Positions 18,871 through 27,922 of a stretch of 64,000 nucleotides of DNA are shown piece after piece. The stretch is from CAZPXZ01 sp965219495. Its GTDB lineage: Bacteria > Pseudomonadota > Alphaproteobacteria > Rhodobacterales > CAZPXZ01. Made by a program: the position numbers and the translations under genes. The notes below the pieces were generated by a model. It ran no database searches and was not told the origin of the DNA. It saw only the letters and a list, made by a program, of their open reading frames with translations. Within the stretch, counting starts at the first letter, position 1; each line of letters opens with the position of its first letter. The DNA lies in contig OZ244777.1 in NCBI GenBank assembly GCA_965219495.1, forward strand, positions 1,488,001-1,552,000, read 5' to 3'.

Positions 18871-18922
18871 CCTTTCCGCCGGACTTGCACCGGCTATCCA
18901 CACCAGAGTTAGCCTGGCGTAC

Positions 18923-20143
18923 CACCGCCGGATGCTGCCGCCGCGCCGCGGCGAACTCGGCGCGCGCCTCGCGCTCCCGCGCTTTCTGCGAAAGAGCGCC
19001 CTTCGCCGGCAGCGCGTTGCAGTCCAGCAGCGCGTCCAGCCGCACCCGGTTGGACGGGCTGTGGAAGCCCCGGTCGAAGCTGCAGCCCCGCACCGACGGA
19101 AACAGGGCGAGGGTCTCCGACAGCAGCGGAACCGCCGCATCGACGTCGTCTTCCGCCCACGAGATGCGGTGGTGCAGGACCAATTGATGCGGGTCCTCGA
19201 CGATGCACACCGGAACCCCGCGTTCGACCATGCGCCCGGCCTTGCCCTTCGCGCACCAGCGGGTATGCGGCTCGAAGATGGAGAACACCTTCTCTTCATG
19301 CGGGATCGCTTCGCCCTGCAGCAGCAGCCGGTCGATCTGGTCGATCTGGCGAAGCGCATGATCCATAAGGTCTTGCACGGCATCGATGTCCCATGCCTCC
19401 GCCCCCGCCGCCTCGAGTTCCCGCCGCAGCCGTTCCGCCCGCGCCACCAGCGACCGGCAAAGCCCCAGGTAAGCGCGCACGCGGTCCGGATGCCGCCTCT
19501 GCCGCCGGGAATTGCGGATCTTGTCGAACAGCCGCTTCACCTGCCGCCGCAGATGCCGGCTCTGCCGCCAGCCGCCAAGCCCGAAGGCCGAAGCCAGCTG
19601 CGCACAAACCCGGATCAGGCGCCGCATCGCGTCCCACAGCAAGTTGACGTCGGTCGGATCGTGCACGTCGGTTTCCACCACAAAGGAATCGGCCCGCGCC
19701 CGCAGCGGCGCTTCCGGCTCCTGCCCGAACAGCGCGTGGCCCGCCTTCACCACCAGTTGGTTGATCTCGTTCAGAAGTTCCGGCGTCAGCAGCGAGACAT
19801 TGCGCACCAGCGTCCGGTGCTCGTACCGGCGATGGTCGTCGAGCCCCGAATGGCCGAGCATCTCCCGAACCGTCCCGTGGCAATTGGCAAGGTCCTGCAG
19901 ACGGTCGTCGTCGCACCGGATGCCCTGCTTCAGCGTCGCCAGCACGAAGATCCGCCACAAATCCATGCCCGGGCGCCCAAGCCCCCGGTCCACGCCCGGA
20001 AGAAAATGCGCGTCCAGCAGGTCAAAAACCTGCCGGCGCAACGCTTCGTCGCAGTACAGGTGCTGGATGCCCCGCAACACCGCCGGGATGTCATCCCGGC
20101 AGACCGGGTCAATCGCAATGTCCTCGATGGCGATTTCGCCCAA
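18923..20143 (-). pseudogene. ISNCY-type transposase, N-terminal exon, 5' truncated
   Basis: 407 codons. Conserved blocks: IAIEDIAIDPVCRDDIPAVL, HLYCDEALRRQVFDLLDAHF, LATLKQGIRCDDDRLQDLAN, RADSFVVETDVHDPTDVNLL and SFDRGFHSPSNRVRLDALLD. It opens at a TTG directly behind a stop, about 30 residues short of the usual start. The second copy at 39.3 kb still has MKALQEPFVRLAKIAIQDMA. It breaks off after RRQHPAV at the intron border. Confidence 0.85.
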
Positions 20144-20157
20144 AAGTCATCCGCGCC

Positions 20158-20499
20158 TTGCGCTACCTTTGCGGCAAACACCCGAAAGCCCGTCAGGACC
20201 TCAAACGGGAGTTGAACTTCTTTCGCAAACATCGCCACCGCATGCGCTTCCAAAACTGGGCCGACCAAAACCTGCCGATCGGCTCGGGAATCGTCGAGGC
20301 CGCAAGTCGCACTCTGATCGCTCAGCGATTGAAACGCTCCGGACAGCGCTGGGGAAAGAACGGAGGGCAGGCAGTGTTGAGCATCCGTGCCCTCGTCGCA
20401 TCCAACCGCTTCGATGCCGCGTGGAAGGCAATTGTCAGTACATGGAAGACGCCCCAAAACGACAACAACTCAAGAAAGCTCCTCAAATCCGCAGCATGA
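20158..20499 (+). pseudogene. ISKra4-family transposase, C-terminal fragment
   Basis: 113 codons with KELNFFRKHRHRM-type helix, QNLPIGSGIVEAASRTLIAQ, RLKRSGQRWGKNGGQAVLSI and RALVASNRFDAAW, the conserved end of ISKra4 transposases. A likely terminal sequence GCCATACTGGACTCGCACCC follows at 20510–20529. The rest of the element is absent; its left side is cut by the ISNCY remnant. Confidence 0.8.
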
Positions 20500-20529
20500 A
20501 TGGAACTTTGCCATACTGGACTCGCACCC

Positions 20530-20944
20530 TTCTCTTCCGTTAAAAATCCGGAGCCTTCATATTCTCTTGAGAACCAAGTGAGGTCGCAGTATTTGCGTTT
20601 CTATCTCATGCGGTTCGGGCGACCTCGGAAGTGCGACGACAGGCTTTCCTCCTGCGAAGTCATATTCTTGCGACATTCGGAATTCGGAGAGGCGGCTTCG
20701 ATTGCGTGCGAACGGCAAGCTACTTGGATGGCGCGGCGCGGTGTGGCGGAAAATGAACGCGTGGTTCGGGCGTTCTGAGCTTTCCATTCGGCGTGCTGGG
20801 TGTCGTGCAGGCAGGAGTTGGCGATGCAGGAGGGTCAGTCGGAGATTCAGATTCCAAATTCAACGAATTTCACGGACTCGTGCCGATGAGCCCTGCTGCT
20901 GGACAAGGCCGAAAAACTCCCAGCCCCTTCGAACACTTCGATCG
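20530..20944. other. Intergenic, no gene seen
   Basis: About 415 bases downstream of the DUF2147 gene. No supported gene is seen. Confidence 0.4.
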
Positions 20945-21409
20945 CTACTGATCGGCCTGTTCAACTCGCGTCCACTTCTCCGACTTGCAGAAGATCAATA
21001 TGCATCCGGTGACTTTCAAACTGTTCGCGTCGACAAGCTCCATCTTGGAATTGTAAGTTTTCCCGTCCCGGGGATTGTAGATTTTGCCATTCTTCCACTT
21101 GCCATCTCCCGCTGCCGACATGTCCCAAATCAAGAAAAGCCCGATGATCGGCTGGTCGCGCAGCGATTCGTCCTTGTTGCGGATGTCCACCTTTGCGTTG
21201 CCGTTCTTGTCGAGCGGCTCCTTGAGCCACACAACTTCGCCGCACATTTTTTCGCCGCACGGCTTGATCAAGATATGCGATCCTCCATCCTCACTCAGCC
21301 AAGTTCCCTCCACGTCGGCGTAGGCGTTGCCCGCCGCAACCACAGCCAAGACCAGTCCTGTCAATAGGACACGAACGTTGGAACAAATATCCATTCTTGG
21401 AATCCCCAT
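20945..21409 (-). CDS. DUF2147 family secreted protein
   Basis: 154 residues. A Sec signal peptide (VRVLLTGLVLAVVAAGNAYA) is followed by the family pattern VEGTWLSEDGGSHILIKPCG, EKMCGEVVWLKEPLD, GLFLIWDM, GKIYNPRDGKTYNSKMEL and LKVTGCILIFCKSEKWTRVE. DUF2147 proteins form a small lipocalin-like barrel in the periplasm; the role is unknown. Either the ATG at 21409 or the one at 21394 (MDICSN) could start it; the second gives a more compact signal peptide. Confidence 0.88.
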   Translation of the reverse strand: MGIPRMDICSNVRVLLTGLVLAVVAAGNAYADVEGTWLSEDGGSHILIKPCGEKMCGEVVWLKEPLDKNGNAKVDIRNKDESLRDQPIIGLFLIWDMSAAGDGKWKNGKIYNPRDGKTYNSKMELVDANSLKVTGCILIFCKSEKWTRVEQADQ

Positions 21410-21689
21410 TCAATCGGAAAACCGAGTTTCTTGACGCTGCAAACTCTTGTACGTCCTAACCGCGCGTGCCGCAATATGAGAGGCCTACCGCAAATGAGCG
21501 GGGTGCGCATTCGCTAGCAAGACGCTTCCATATCTCTCGAACTTCATCTCCCAAACATCGAACAAGCAGTCTGCAGGAAATCCTTCCTCCGGCTTTTTTG
21601 CGGGAGCGCCAATTCGGTATCTTCGCACACGAACATTCCCGAAGGCCGGAGAGAAACCGCCTGGAGTTCTCCGCGAGGTCGGCCAGATT

Positions 21690-22889
21690 TCAATTTCGGA
21701 CAGGCTCCTCCAATTGCACCGGCGGTGAAAGTCTTACCAATCGTCCGTTGGGTTGATCGGTCAGGAGATAAAGCGCTCCATCGGGTCCCTGGCGAACATC
21801 ACGTATCCGGCCGAACTCTCCCCTGAGCAGCTGCTCTTCATGAACAATTGCATCGCCAACGAGTTCGAGGCGCGAAAGATACCGGAACTTCAGCGCCCCG
21901 ACGAAGAGATTCCCTTTCCAGTTCGGAAAGAGATCCCCATCGTAGAACGCGGATCCCGAGGGTGCGATGGAAGGCGTCCAATGAAGGACTGGCTGTTCCA
22001 GTCCTGCCTTCGCGGTTCCTTCGCCGATCCGGAACCCGGAATAGGCGCGCCCATAGGTAATCGTTGGCCAGCCGTAATTGGCTCCCGCACGTAACAGGTT
22101 CACTTCATCGCCGCCGCGGGGGCCGTGCTCGCTCAGCCATATCTGCCCGGTTTCCGGCCGAACCGCGATACCCTGCGGATTCCGGTGACCAAAGGTATAA
22201 ACCTCCGGGAGCGCCGGCGGCCGGGCGAAAAACGGGTTGTCCGCCGGCACGGATCCGTCATCCATAAGTCGAACTACAGTTCCATTGTGATTGGACAGGT
22301 CTTGCGCCTCATCGGATTCGCCACGATCGCCGACCGTCAAGTACAGCATTCCTTCCGGTCCGAACACGATTCTGGAACCAAAATGCCTGCCTCCCGAGGC
22401 TGGATTGTCCGCCTCAAAGAGCACCTCAAGATCGACGAGCGCATGACCTTCGATCCGACCCCGGGCGAGTGCGGTTCTTGCACCACCCCTGTCCGGCACG
22501 GCGTAGCTCAAATAGATCCAGCCGTTCGATGCAAATTCCGGATGCGGAACCAGATCCAGCAGGCCGCCCTGGTTCCGGGCATACACCGCCGGTACGTTCG
22601 AGACCGGTTCCGGATCCAACGATCCGTCCCGGACAATGCGGATTCTTCCAGGACGCTCGGTAATCAATATGCGTCCATCAGGCAGGAATGCGACCGCCCA
22701 GGGATGCTCCAACCCCTTGGCGACTACTTCCGCGCGAATAGTATGTTCTTCGGAATTGAATTCCTGCGACCGCGCTGGAACCGAGAAGGCAGCCGCCAGA
22801 CTCACAAGTCCCGCGGCTGCCGCCATGGCCGGAGCGAGTTCAAGAACACGCCCCGCTATGTCGATGCTGGAATGGCGAGACGGCACCAC
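21690..22889 (-). CDS. PQQ-dependent aldose sugar dehydrogenase-like protein
   Basis: 399 residues, exported (hydrophobic MAAAAGLVSLAAAFSVPARS). It has the six-bladed propeller of soluble glucose/sorbosone dehydrogenases (YliI/Asd type): LEHPWAVAFLPDGRILITER, GGLLDLVPHPEFASNGWIYL, FGPEGMLYLTVGDRGE, VYTFGHRNPQGIAVRPETG, WLSEHGPRGGDEVNLLRAGA and NYGWPTITYG. These contain the catalytic His and calcium/PQQ-binding loop residues. It follows the BMP binding protein by 31 bases on the same strand, so it is probably co-transcribed and may act on the imported or a related sugar. Confidence 0.88.
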   Translation of the reverse strand: MVPSRHSSIDIAGRVLELAPAMAAAAGLVSLAAAFSVPARSQEFNSEEHTIRAEVVAKGLEHPWAVAFLPDGRILITERPGRIRIVRDGSLDPEPVSNVPAVYARNQGGLLDLVPHPEFASNGWIYLSYAVPDRGGARTALARGRIEGHALVDLEVLFEADNPASGGRHFGSRIVFGPEGMLYLTVGDRGESDEAQDLSNHNGTVVRLMDDGSVPADNPFFARPPALPEVYTFGHRNPQGIAVRPETGQIWLSEHGPRGGDEVNLLRAGANYGWPTITYGRAYSGFRIGEGTAKAGLEQPVLHWTPSIAPSGSAFYDGDLFPNWKGNLFVGALKFRYLSRLELVGDAIVHEEQLLRGEFGRIRDVRQGPDGALYLLTDQPNGRLVRLSPPVQLEEPVRN

Positions 22890-22920
22890 TTGCGTCCCGG
22901 ACCCGCCAGTTCTGGTTAGA

Positions 22921-23985
22921 TTACGGTAGATCTCCGATCAAACCATCAACCCACCAGTCCATGCCCAACAGAAGCCCGTCGGAAGCTGTTTCCCCTTCCG
23001 CAATGCGCAGATTTCCGTCGCGATCTTGGATGGGCCCCGTAAATGGATGCACGGCACCGGAACGCACGTCCGATTCCGCCTGCATCGCCACTGCCAATAT
23101 ATCTTCCGTCAGGTGGCGGTACTCGGACATCACCACCTCTTCTTCCGCAATTCCGCCCCAGTTGTCTGCGGACTCCCAAGTTCCATCAAGCGCAGCCTGA
23201 ACCCGCTTGACGTAGTAGGGCGCCCAATTGTCCTCGATCGCAGTGATCTGCGCATTCGGGCCGAAAGCCACCATGTTCGAAGCCTGTCCGAACGCGAAAG
23301 CCCCCTCGGTTTCGGCTACCTGCATGGCTGCGGGGCTGTCCGTATGCTGCATCAGGATATCCGCGCCCTGATTGAGCAGCGCTTTCGCGGCATCCGCTTC
23401 CTTGGCCGGATCGTACCAGGAGTTCACCCATACAACCGTGATCGTCACATCGGGATTCACAGATTGCGCGGCCAGTGCTACAGCGTTGATCCCGCGAACC
23501 ACTTCGGGAATCGGGAAGGACGCGATGTACCCGATGTTGTTGGTCTTGGTCATCAGGCCGGCGATCTTGCCGATCACATACCGGCCCTCATAGAACCGGG
23601 CCGAATAGGTGGAGACGTTCGGTGCACGCTTGTAGCCGGTGGCGTGTTCGAACATCACATCCGAAAAATCTTGCGCGACTTTGACAGTCGAATCCATGTA
23701 TCCGAACGATGTCGTGAAAATCAGGCTGTGGCCGGAAGCGGCGAGCTGCCGGATCACCCTTTCGGCGTCCGGACCCTCCGGCACGCTTTCCACGAAGGTG
23801 GTTTCGACGCGATCTCCGAAGGTTTCTTCGACGGCAAGCCTTCCCTGGTTGTGCTGATAGGTCCAGCCGAAATCGCCTACCGGACCCACATATACAAATC
23901 CGACCTTCAGCGGATCGGCGGCCATGGTCGAATGGGCGCCGAGCGCCATAACCACAGCTAACGCAATAGCAGCTAATCTGGGCAT
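22921..23985 (-). CDS. BMP family ABC transporter substrate-binding protein
   Basis: 354 residues. Signal peptide MPRLAAIALAVVMALGAHST with cleavage near MAA|DPLK. The mature protein has VGFVYVGPVGDFGWTYQHNQ, IFTTSFGYMDSTVKVAQDF, VMFEHATGYKRAPNVSTYSA, YVIGKIAGLMTKTNNIGYIA and ADILMQHTDSPAAMQVAE, the PnrA/BMP (Med) lipoprotein-like family. Homologues bind purine nucleosides or related ribosides. It is the fourth gene of the ATPase–permease–permease–binding protein operon. Confidence 0.93.
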   Translation of the reverse strand: MPRLAAIALAVVMALGAHSTMAADPLKVGFVYVGPVGDFGWTYQHNQGRLAVEETFGDRVETTFVESVPEGPDAERVIRQLAASGHSLIFTTSFGYMDSTVKVAQDFSDVMFEHATGYKRAPNVSTYSARFYEGRYVIGKIAGLMTKTNNIGYIASFPIPEVVRGINAVALAAQSVNPDVTITVVWVNSWYDPAKEADAAKALLNQGADILMQHTDSPAAMQVAETEGAFAFGQASNMVAFGPNAQITAIEDNWAPYYVKRVQAALDGTWESADNWGGIAEEEVVMSEYRHLTEDILAVAMQAESDVRSGAVHPFTGPIQDRDGNLRIAEGETASDGLLLGMDWWVDGLIGDLP

Positions 23986-24025
23986 AGGTATCCCTCCTTT
24001 GGTTGTATTGAAATGTCCTTGAAAT

Positions 24026-24937
24026 TCAGCGTTCTGCGCGAAAAGGCATGCCGATAGAAGCAGGTGCGTTCACCTTAGTCAAGTGAATATCGCGTGAAAT
24101 CAGAACGAGGGCAATCACCGTGGCCAAGTATGGCGCCATGGCGAGAAACTGCGACGGAATTGTGGAGCCCACCGAATGGCCGTAAAACTGAAATTGCGTG
24201 ACGATGGCGAACAGATAGGCCCCAGCGACCAATCGACCGGGCCGCCAGGTCGCAAACACCACCAGCGCAAGCGAAATCCAGCCACGGCCTGCGGTCATGT
24301 TCTCCCCCCAAAGCGGCGTGTATGAGAGGGACATGTATGCGCCGCCGAGCCCCGCCAGCGCCCCACCGAAAATTGTCGCCAAGTAACGGATCCGGATCAC
24401 CTGGTAACCGAGCGCATGACCGGCCTGCGGATCGTGGCCGATCGCTCGCAACGCCAGTCCTGCCCGTGTTCGGTACAGGAACCACGCGACTCCTATCACA
24501 AGCGCCAAGGCGAGATAGACCATTGCGTCGTGGTGCAAAAGGACCCGTCCCGCCGCCCAGCTGTCGGACAGGTAGGGAATTGCCAGTTTCGGGAGCGGCT
24601 TCAGCGCCTCGCCCACCAACGACCTGCCGATCAGCCCCGAGGCGCCAATTCCGAATATGGTTAGCGCCAGCCCCACAGCCGGCTGGTTGGCGAGAAAGGA
24701 GAGAGCCAGAACGCCGAACAGAAGCGCCATGCCGGCGCCCGCGCCGGCGCCCGCCAGAACCGCAATGGTCGAATTGCCGGTTTGAAAAGAAGCCGTGAAC
24801 GCGACGACCGCGCCCATCAGCATCATTCCTTCCAGTCCGAGATTCAGTACCCCCGAACGCTCGGCGACCAACTCCCCCGTGGCCGCGAACAGGAACGGGG
24901 TGGCGGCAACGATCATGGCGACGAGCAGGTTTTCCAT
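24026..24937 (-). CDS. ABC transporter permease, BMP system (second permease)
   Basis: 303 residues starting MENLLVAMIVAATPFLFAAT at 24937; the longer open frame upstream is rejected because it overlaps the preceding permease. It has about eight hydrophobic segments and the family block LVAERSGVLNLGLEGMMLMG, with GHDPQAGHALGYQVIRIRYL near the cytoplasmic coupling loop. This fits YufQ/NupQ-type permeases. There are 5 bases to the upstream permease stop. Confidence 0.9.
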   Translation of the reverse strand: MENLLVAMIVAATPFLFAATGELVAERSGVLNLGLEGMMLMGAVVAFTASFQTGNSTIAVLAGAGAGAGMALLFGVLALSFLANQPAVGLALTIFGIGASGLIGRSLVGEALKPLPKLAIPYLSDSWAAGRVLLHHDAMVYLALALVIGVAWFLYRTRAGLALRAIGHDPQAGHALGYQVIRIRYLATIFGGALAGLGGAYMSLSYTPLWGENMTAGRGWISLALVVFATWRPGRLVAGAYLFAIVTQFQFYGHSVGSTIPSQFLAMAPYLATVIALVLISRDIHLTKVNAPASIGMPFRAER

Positions 24938-24942
24938 GAGAA

Positions 24943-26004
24943 CTAAGCAATGCGTCCAATCTGAATCCGGTAACGGATCAGCGTGTCGCTGGCCAAGAGC
25001 AAGAACAACAACATGCCCTGAAAAATTCCGGTCACGTTCCGGGGCAATTTGAGGAAGATCTGGGCGTTCTCGCCGCCGATGTAGCTCACTGCCAACACCA
25101 GCGCCGCAACGAGCGCGCCGAGCGGGTCGAGCCGGCCCACGAACGCGACAATGATGGCGACAAAGCCGTATTCGGCGGAAATCATTGGCTGCAGCTGCCC
25201 CACGGTGGCGGAAACCTCGATGGCCCCGGCAAGGCCGGCAAGCGCGCCCGAAAGCAGCATCACAAAGAGGACGGCCCACGCTCCCGAAAAGCCCGCAAAG
25301 GCTCCGGCGCGAGGAGCGGTGCCCAGCACGCGAAGCTCAAACCCCTTGATGGTGCGGCCCATCATTACCCACAAGGCCACCGCGGAAATAACGGCGATGA
25401 AAAGCCCGGCATGCAGGCGGGTTCCCTCCACTAACCGCGGCAATACGAACGCCTCCGCAAAGTCCCTGGATTCCGGAAACCCGAACCCTTCCGGGTTGCG
25501 CCAGGGGCCGCGGACCAGCCAGTCGAGGAGCAGTGCGGCCACGTAGGTGAGCATCAGGCTCACCAGAATTTCGTTGGTGCCAAATCGTATCTTGAGAATT
25601 GCGGGTATCGCCGCCCAGAGCGCGCCGCCCAGCATCCCGAACAGAAGAAACACGACAAGCCACGCCCCGCCGGCATCCGCGGGCGCATGCAGCGCGACCC
25701 CTCCGGCGAAAATGGCGCCGAGTGTATATTGACCGGCGGCGCCGATGTTCCAGACGTTTGTGCGAAAGCAGATCGCCAATCCTCCTCCCATCAGCGCCAA
25801 CGGAATTGCCTTGACCAGAAGTTCGGAGCGGCTGTACGCGTCAGCGAAGGGAGAAAGGAAATACACCTGAAGCACCTGCCGGGGATCGAACCCCATGGCT
25901 GTCAGCATCGCAGCGCCGAAGACGACCGTGAGGGCGATGGCGATCACGGGTGACAGGACCGACAGGACGCGCGATGGTTGTGCGCGCGGCTCGAGTCGGA
26001 TCAT
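24943..26004 (-). CDS. ABC transporter permease, BMP system (first permease)
   Basis: 353 residues from the ATG at 26004 (MIRLEPRAQPSRVL), overlapping the ATPase stop in ATGA. Membrane segments include VLSVLSPVIAIALTVVFGAA. The hallmark FRTNVWNIGAAGQYTLGAIF and the coupling loop with VLGTAPRAGAFAGFSG mark it as a YufP/NupP-type permease of nucleoside BMP importers. Confidence 0.9.
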   Translation of the reverse strand: MIRLEPRAQPSRVLSVLSPVIAIALTVVFGAAMLTAMGFDPRQVLQVYFLSPFADAYSRSELLVKAIPLALMGGGLAICFRTNVWNIGAAGQYTLGAIFAGGVALHAPADAGGAWLVVFLLFGMLGGALWAAIPAILKIRFGTNEILVSLMLTYVAALLLDWLVRGPWRNPEGFGFPESRDFAEAFVLPRLVEGTRLHAGLFIAVISAVALWVMMGRTIKGFELRVLGTAPRAGAFAGFSGAWAVLFVMLLSGALAGLAGAIEVSATVGQLQPMISAEYGFVAIIVAFVGRLDPLGALVAALVLAVSYIGGENAQIFLKLPRNVTGIFQGMLLFLLLASDTLIRYRIQIGRIA

Positions 26005-27560
26005 GCCGCCGCCCCCTCCAGATACCCGGATGCGCCGCCCATCAGAAGTCCCGCCTTCTCGGGCGTCATCTCGCCGGCAGGGTACGGCTCCGACAGCTGT
26101 CCCCGATGGATCACCGCGATACGGTCGCAAATTTCAAATATCTCATCGAGATCCTGACTGACAACAAGCACCGCCGACCCTCGCTCGGCCAACCCAACCA
26201 GCGCGCGCCGAATCTCCGCCGCCGCCCCCGCATCCACGCCCCAGGTCGGCTGGCCCACGACGAGCACGCCGGGTTCCCGAAGAATCTCGCGCCCTACAAT
26301 GAACTTCTGAAGATTGCCGCCGGACAGGCTTCCTGCCGTGGGCCGGTCGCTGCCGGCGCGAACCTCGAAAACTTCGCGAACCCGTTCCGCCCAGTCCTGC
26401 ACCTGATTGAATTTGATCCAGCCCCGAGGCGCAAGACCTTCGGCCTTGTAGTGCGTCAGGAGCAGATTATCTCCGAGAGTCATGTCCCGGATAGAGGCGT
26501 GACCGTTCCGCTGTTCCGGCACGAACGCCATCCCGGCCAGCCGCCGGGCAGTGGGACCCCGAGCGCCCATGGCCTTGTCGTCGATCCGGATGGCGCCGGC
26601 TTCAACAGCCCGCACCTCGCCAGTGAGCGCGTCCATCAGTGCTGCCTGCCCCTCACCCGCAATGCCGGCAATTCCGACGACTTCACCGCCTCGAACCTCG
26701 ATCGAAACGTCCCGCAGGCCCGAACCGCGTCCATCGAGTGCGGGTATCGAGAGTCGGTCAATCACCAGGCGCGGCGGGGAATCCGAGGGTGCGGCGCTGG
26801 TGCGCTCGACGCTGACCGAAATTTCGCCGATCATCTTCTCCGCAAGGGAACTGGCGCTCTCTTCCCTCGGGTCACAACGCGAAACCACCTCCCCGTCCCT
26901 GAGAATGGTCGCCCGGTCACAGAGTTCCCGAACCTCTTCAAGTCGGTGCGAAATGTAGAGAATTGCCCGGCCTTCGGCGGACAGGCGTTCGAGGGTCCGG
27001 AAAAGGGCGCTGGCCTCCTGCGGCGTAAGCACCGAAGTGGGCTCATCCATGATCAGGAGTTTCGGATCCTGCAGCAGGCACCGGAGCACTTCCACGCGCT
27101 GCCGCTCCCCCACCGACAACTGGTACACCGGCGCATCCGGTTCCAAGGCCATCCCGTAGTCGGCGGATATCGCCTGAATGCGGCGCACGAGTGAAGGCAT
27201 CCGTTCATTCGGCAAGACGAGCGCGACGTTTTCGGCAACGGTCAGCGCTTCGAAAACTGAGAAGTCCTGGAAAACCATCCCGATTCCGAGCGCCCGCGCT
27301 TCGGCGGGACTGCGCAAGGAAACATGTTCTCCATTCCAGTGGAGCGTTCCGGTGCTCGGCTCCAGGACGCCATACATGATCTTGACGAGGGTCGATTTGC
27401 CGGCTCCGTTTTGCCCCAGCAACGCGTGCCGTTCACCCGCGCGGATGGTAAAGTCGATTCCGCGATTGGCTTCAAAATCGCCAAACCGCTTCACGATCCC
27501 TCGTGCTTCGAATAGCGGGGGAGACGGTTGCTGTTCGTTCAATTTCGAGTGCCTCCGCAT
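26001..27560 (-). CDS. ABC transporter ATP-binding protein, BMP system (two ABC domains)
   Basis: 519 residues. The first ABC domain has Walker A GQNGAGKSTLVKI, signature LSVGERQRVEVLRCLL and Walker B LLIMDEPTSVLTP. The second, degenerate domain has GIAGEGQAALMDAL in place of a standard Walker A, signature SLSGGNLQKFIVGREIL and VLVVGQPTWGVDAGAAAEI. This is the fused ATPase (YufO/NupO/RbsA-like) of BMP importers. It is the first gene of a probable operon running from 27560 to 21690. Confidence 0.93.
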   Translation of the reverse strand: MRRHSKLNEQQPSPPLFEARGIVKRFGDFEANRGIDFTIRAGERHALLGQNGAGKSTLVKIMYGVLEPSTGTLHWNGEHVSLRSPAEARALGIGMVFQDFSVFEALTVAENVALVLPNERMPSLVRRIQAISADYGMALEPDAPVYQLSVGERQRVEVLRCLLQDPKLLIMDEPTSVLTPQEASALFRTLERLSAEGRAILYISHRLEEVRELCDRATILRDGEVVSRCDPREESASSLAEKMIGEISVSVERTSAAPSDSPPRLVIDRLSIPALDGRGSGLRDVSIEVRGGEVVGIAGIAGEGQAALMDALTGEVRAVEAGAIRIDDKAMGARGPTARRLAGMAFVPEQRNGHASIRDMTLGDNLLLTHYKAEGLAPRGWIKFNQVQDWAERVREVFEVRAGSDRPTAGSLSGGNLQKFIVGREILREPGVLVVGQPTWGVDAGAAAEIRRALVGLAERGSAVLVVSQDLDEIFEICDRIAVIHRGQLSEPYPAGEMTPEKAGLLMGGASGYLEGAAA

Positions 27561-27812
27561 GCCGGGCCCGCCACGCCGCTTGGAACCCGCGCCCGCTACG
27601 CAACAATCTCATACGACGCCTCGCCCGCATGGGCAAGATTGCCGACACCCGATTAGCATGAATCGATTGTTGGGTTCGGCATTCCCCAGGTGAGCTTTGG
27701 CGACCGTTCCTCGTGCGGATGAGGGGCTGGAGATGAATTATTCGCCCTCTTCCATCACGCAAGCTCAAGGGGAACTTGCTCGTGCTCGCCTGCAGGAATA
27801 TCCTTGGATGGT

Positions 27813-27905
27813 GGAGTGGTGGCCGAGTGGACGAAGGCGCTCCCCTGCTAAGGGAGTAGGCGGTGTTGAGCCGCCTCGAGGGTTCGAATCCCTCCCGCTC
27901 CGCCA
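27813..27905 (+). tRNA. tRNA-Ser (anticodon GCT)
   Basis: The acceptor GGAGTGG pairs with CCGCTCC. The anticodon stem CTCCC/GGGAG has loop CTGCTAA (anticodon GCT). A long variable arm (TAGGCGGTGTTGAGCCGCCT) is typical of tRNA-Ser, and the T arm is GAGGGTTCGAATCCCTC. CCA is encoded. It lies opposite and just downstream of the Fic gene. Confidence 0.97.
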
Positions 27906-27922
27906 CAATGGACTCGGGCTGT

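Larger units (their letters stand above)
14566..18922 (-). mobile_element. Group II intron complex inserted in ISNCY transposase
   Basis: The boundaries are fixed by the split transposase: the 5' exon ends at 18923 and the 3' exon starts at 14565. The intron strand contains a 52-base stretch starting GTACGCCAGG, two consecutive 5' intron parts each starting GTGCAGCGAG (18870 and 17992), one reverse transcriptase, one domain V and three domain VI copies. This is more than one intron and is best read as nested or recombined introns of one family. Confidence 0.7.
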
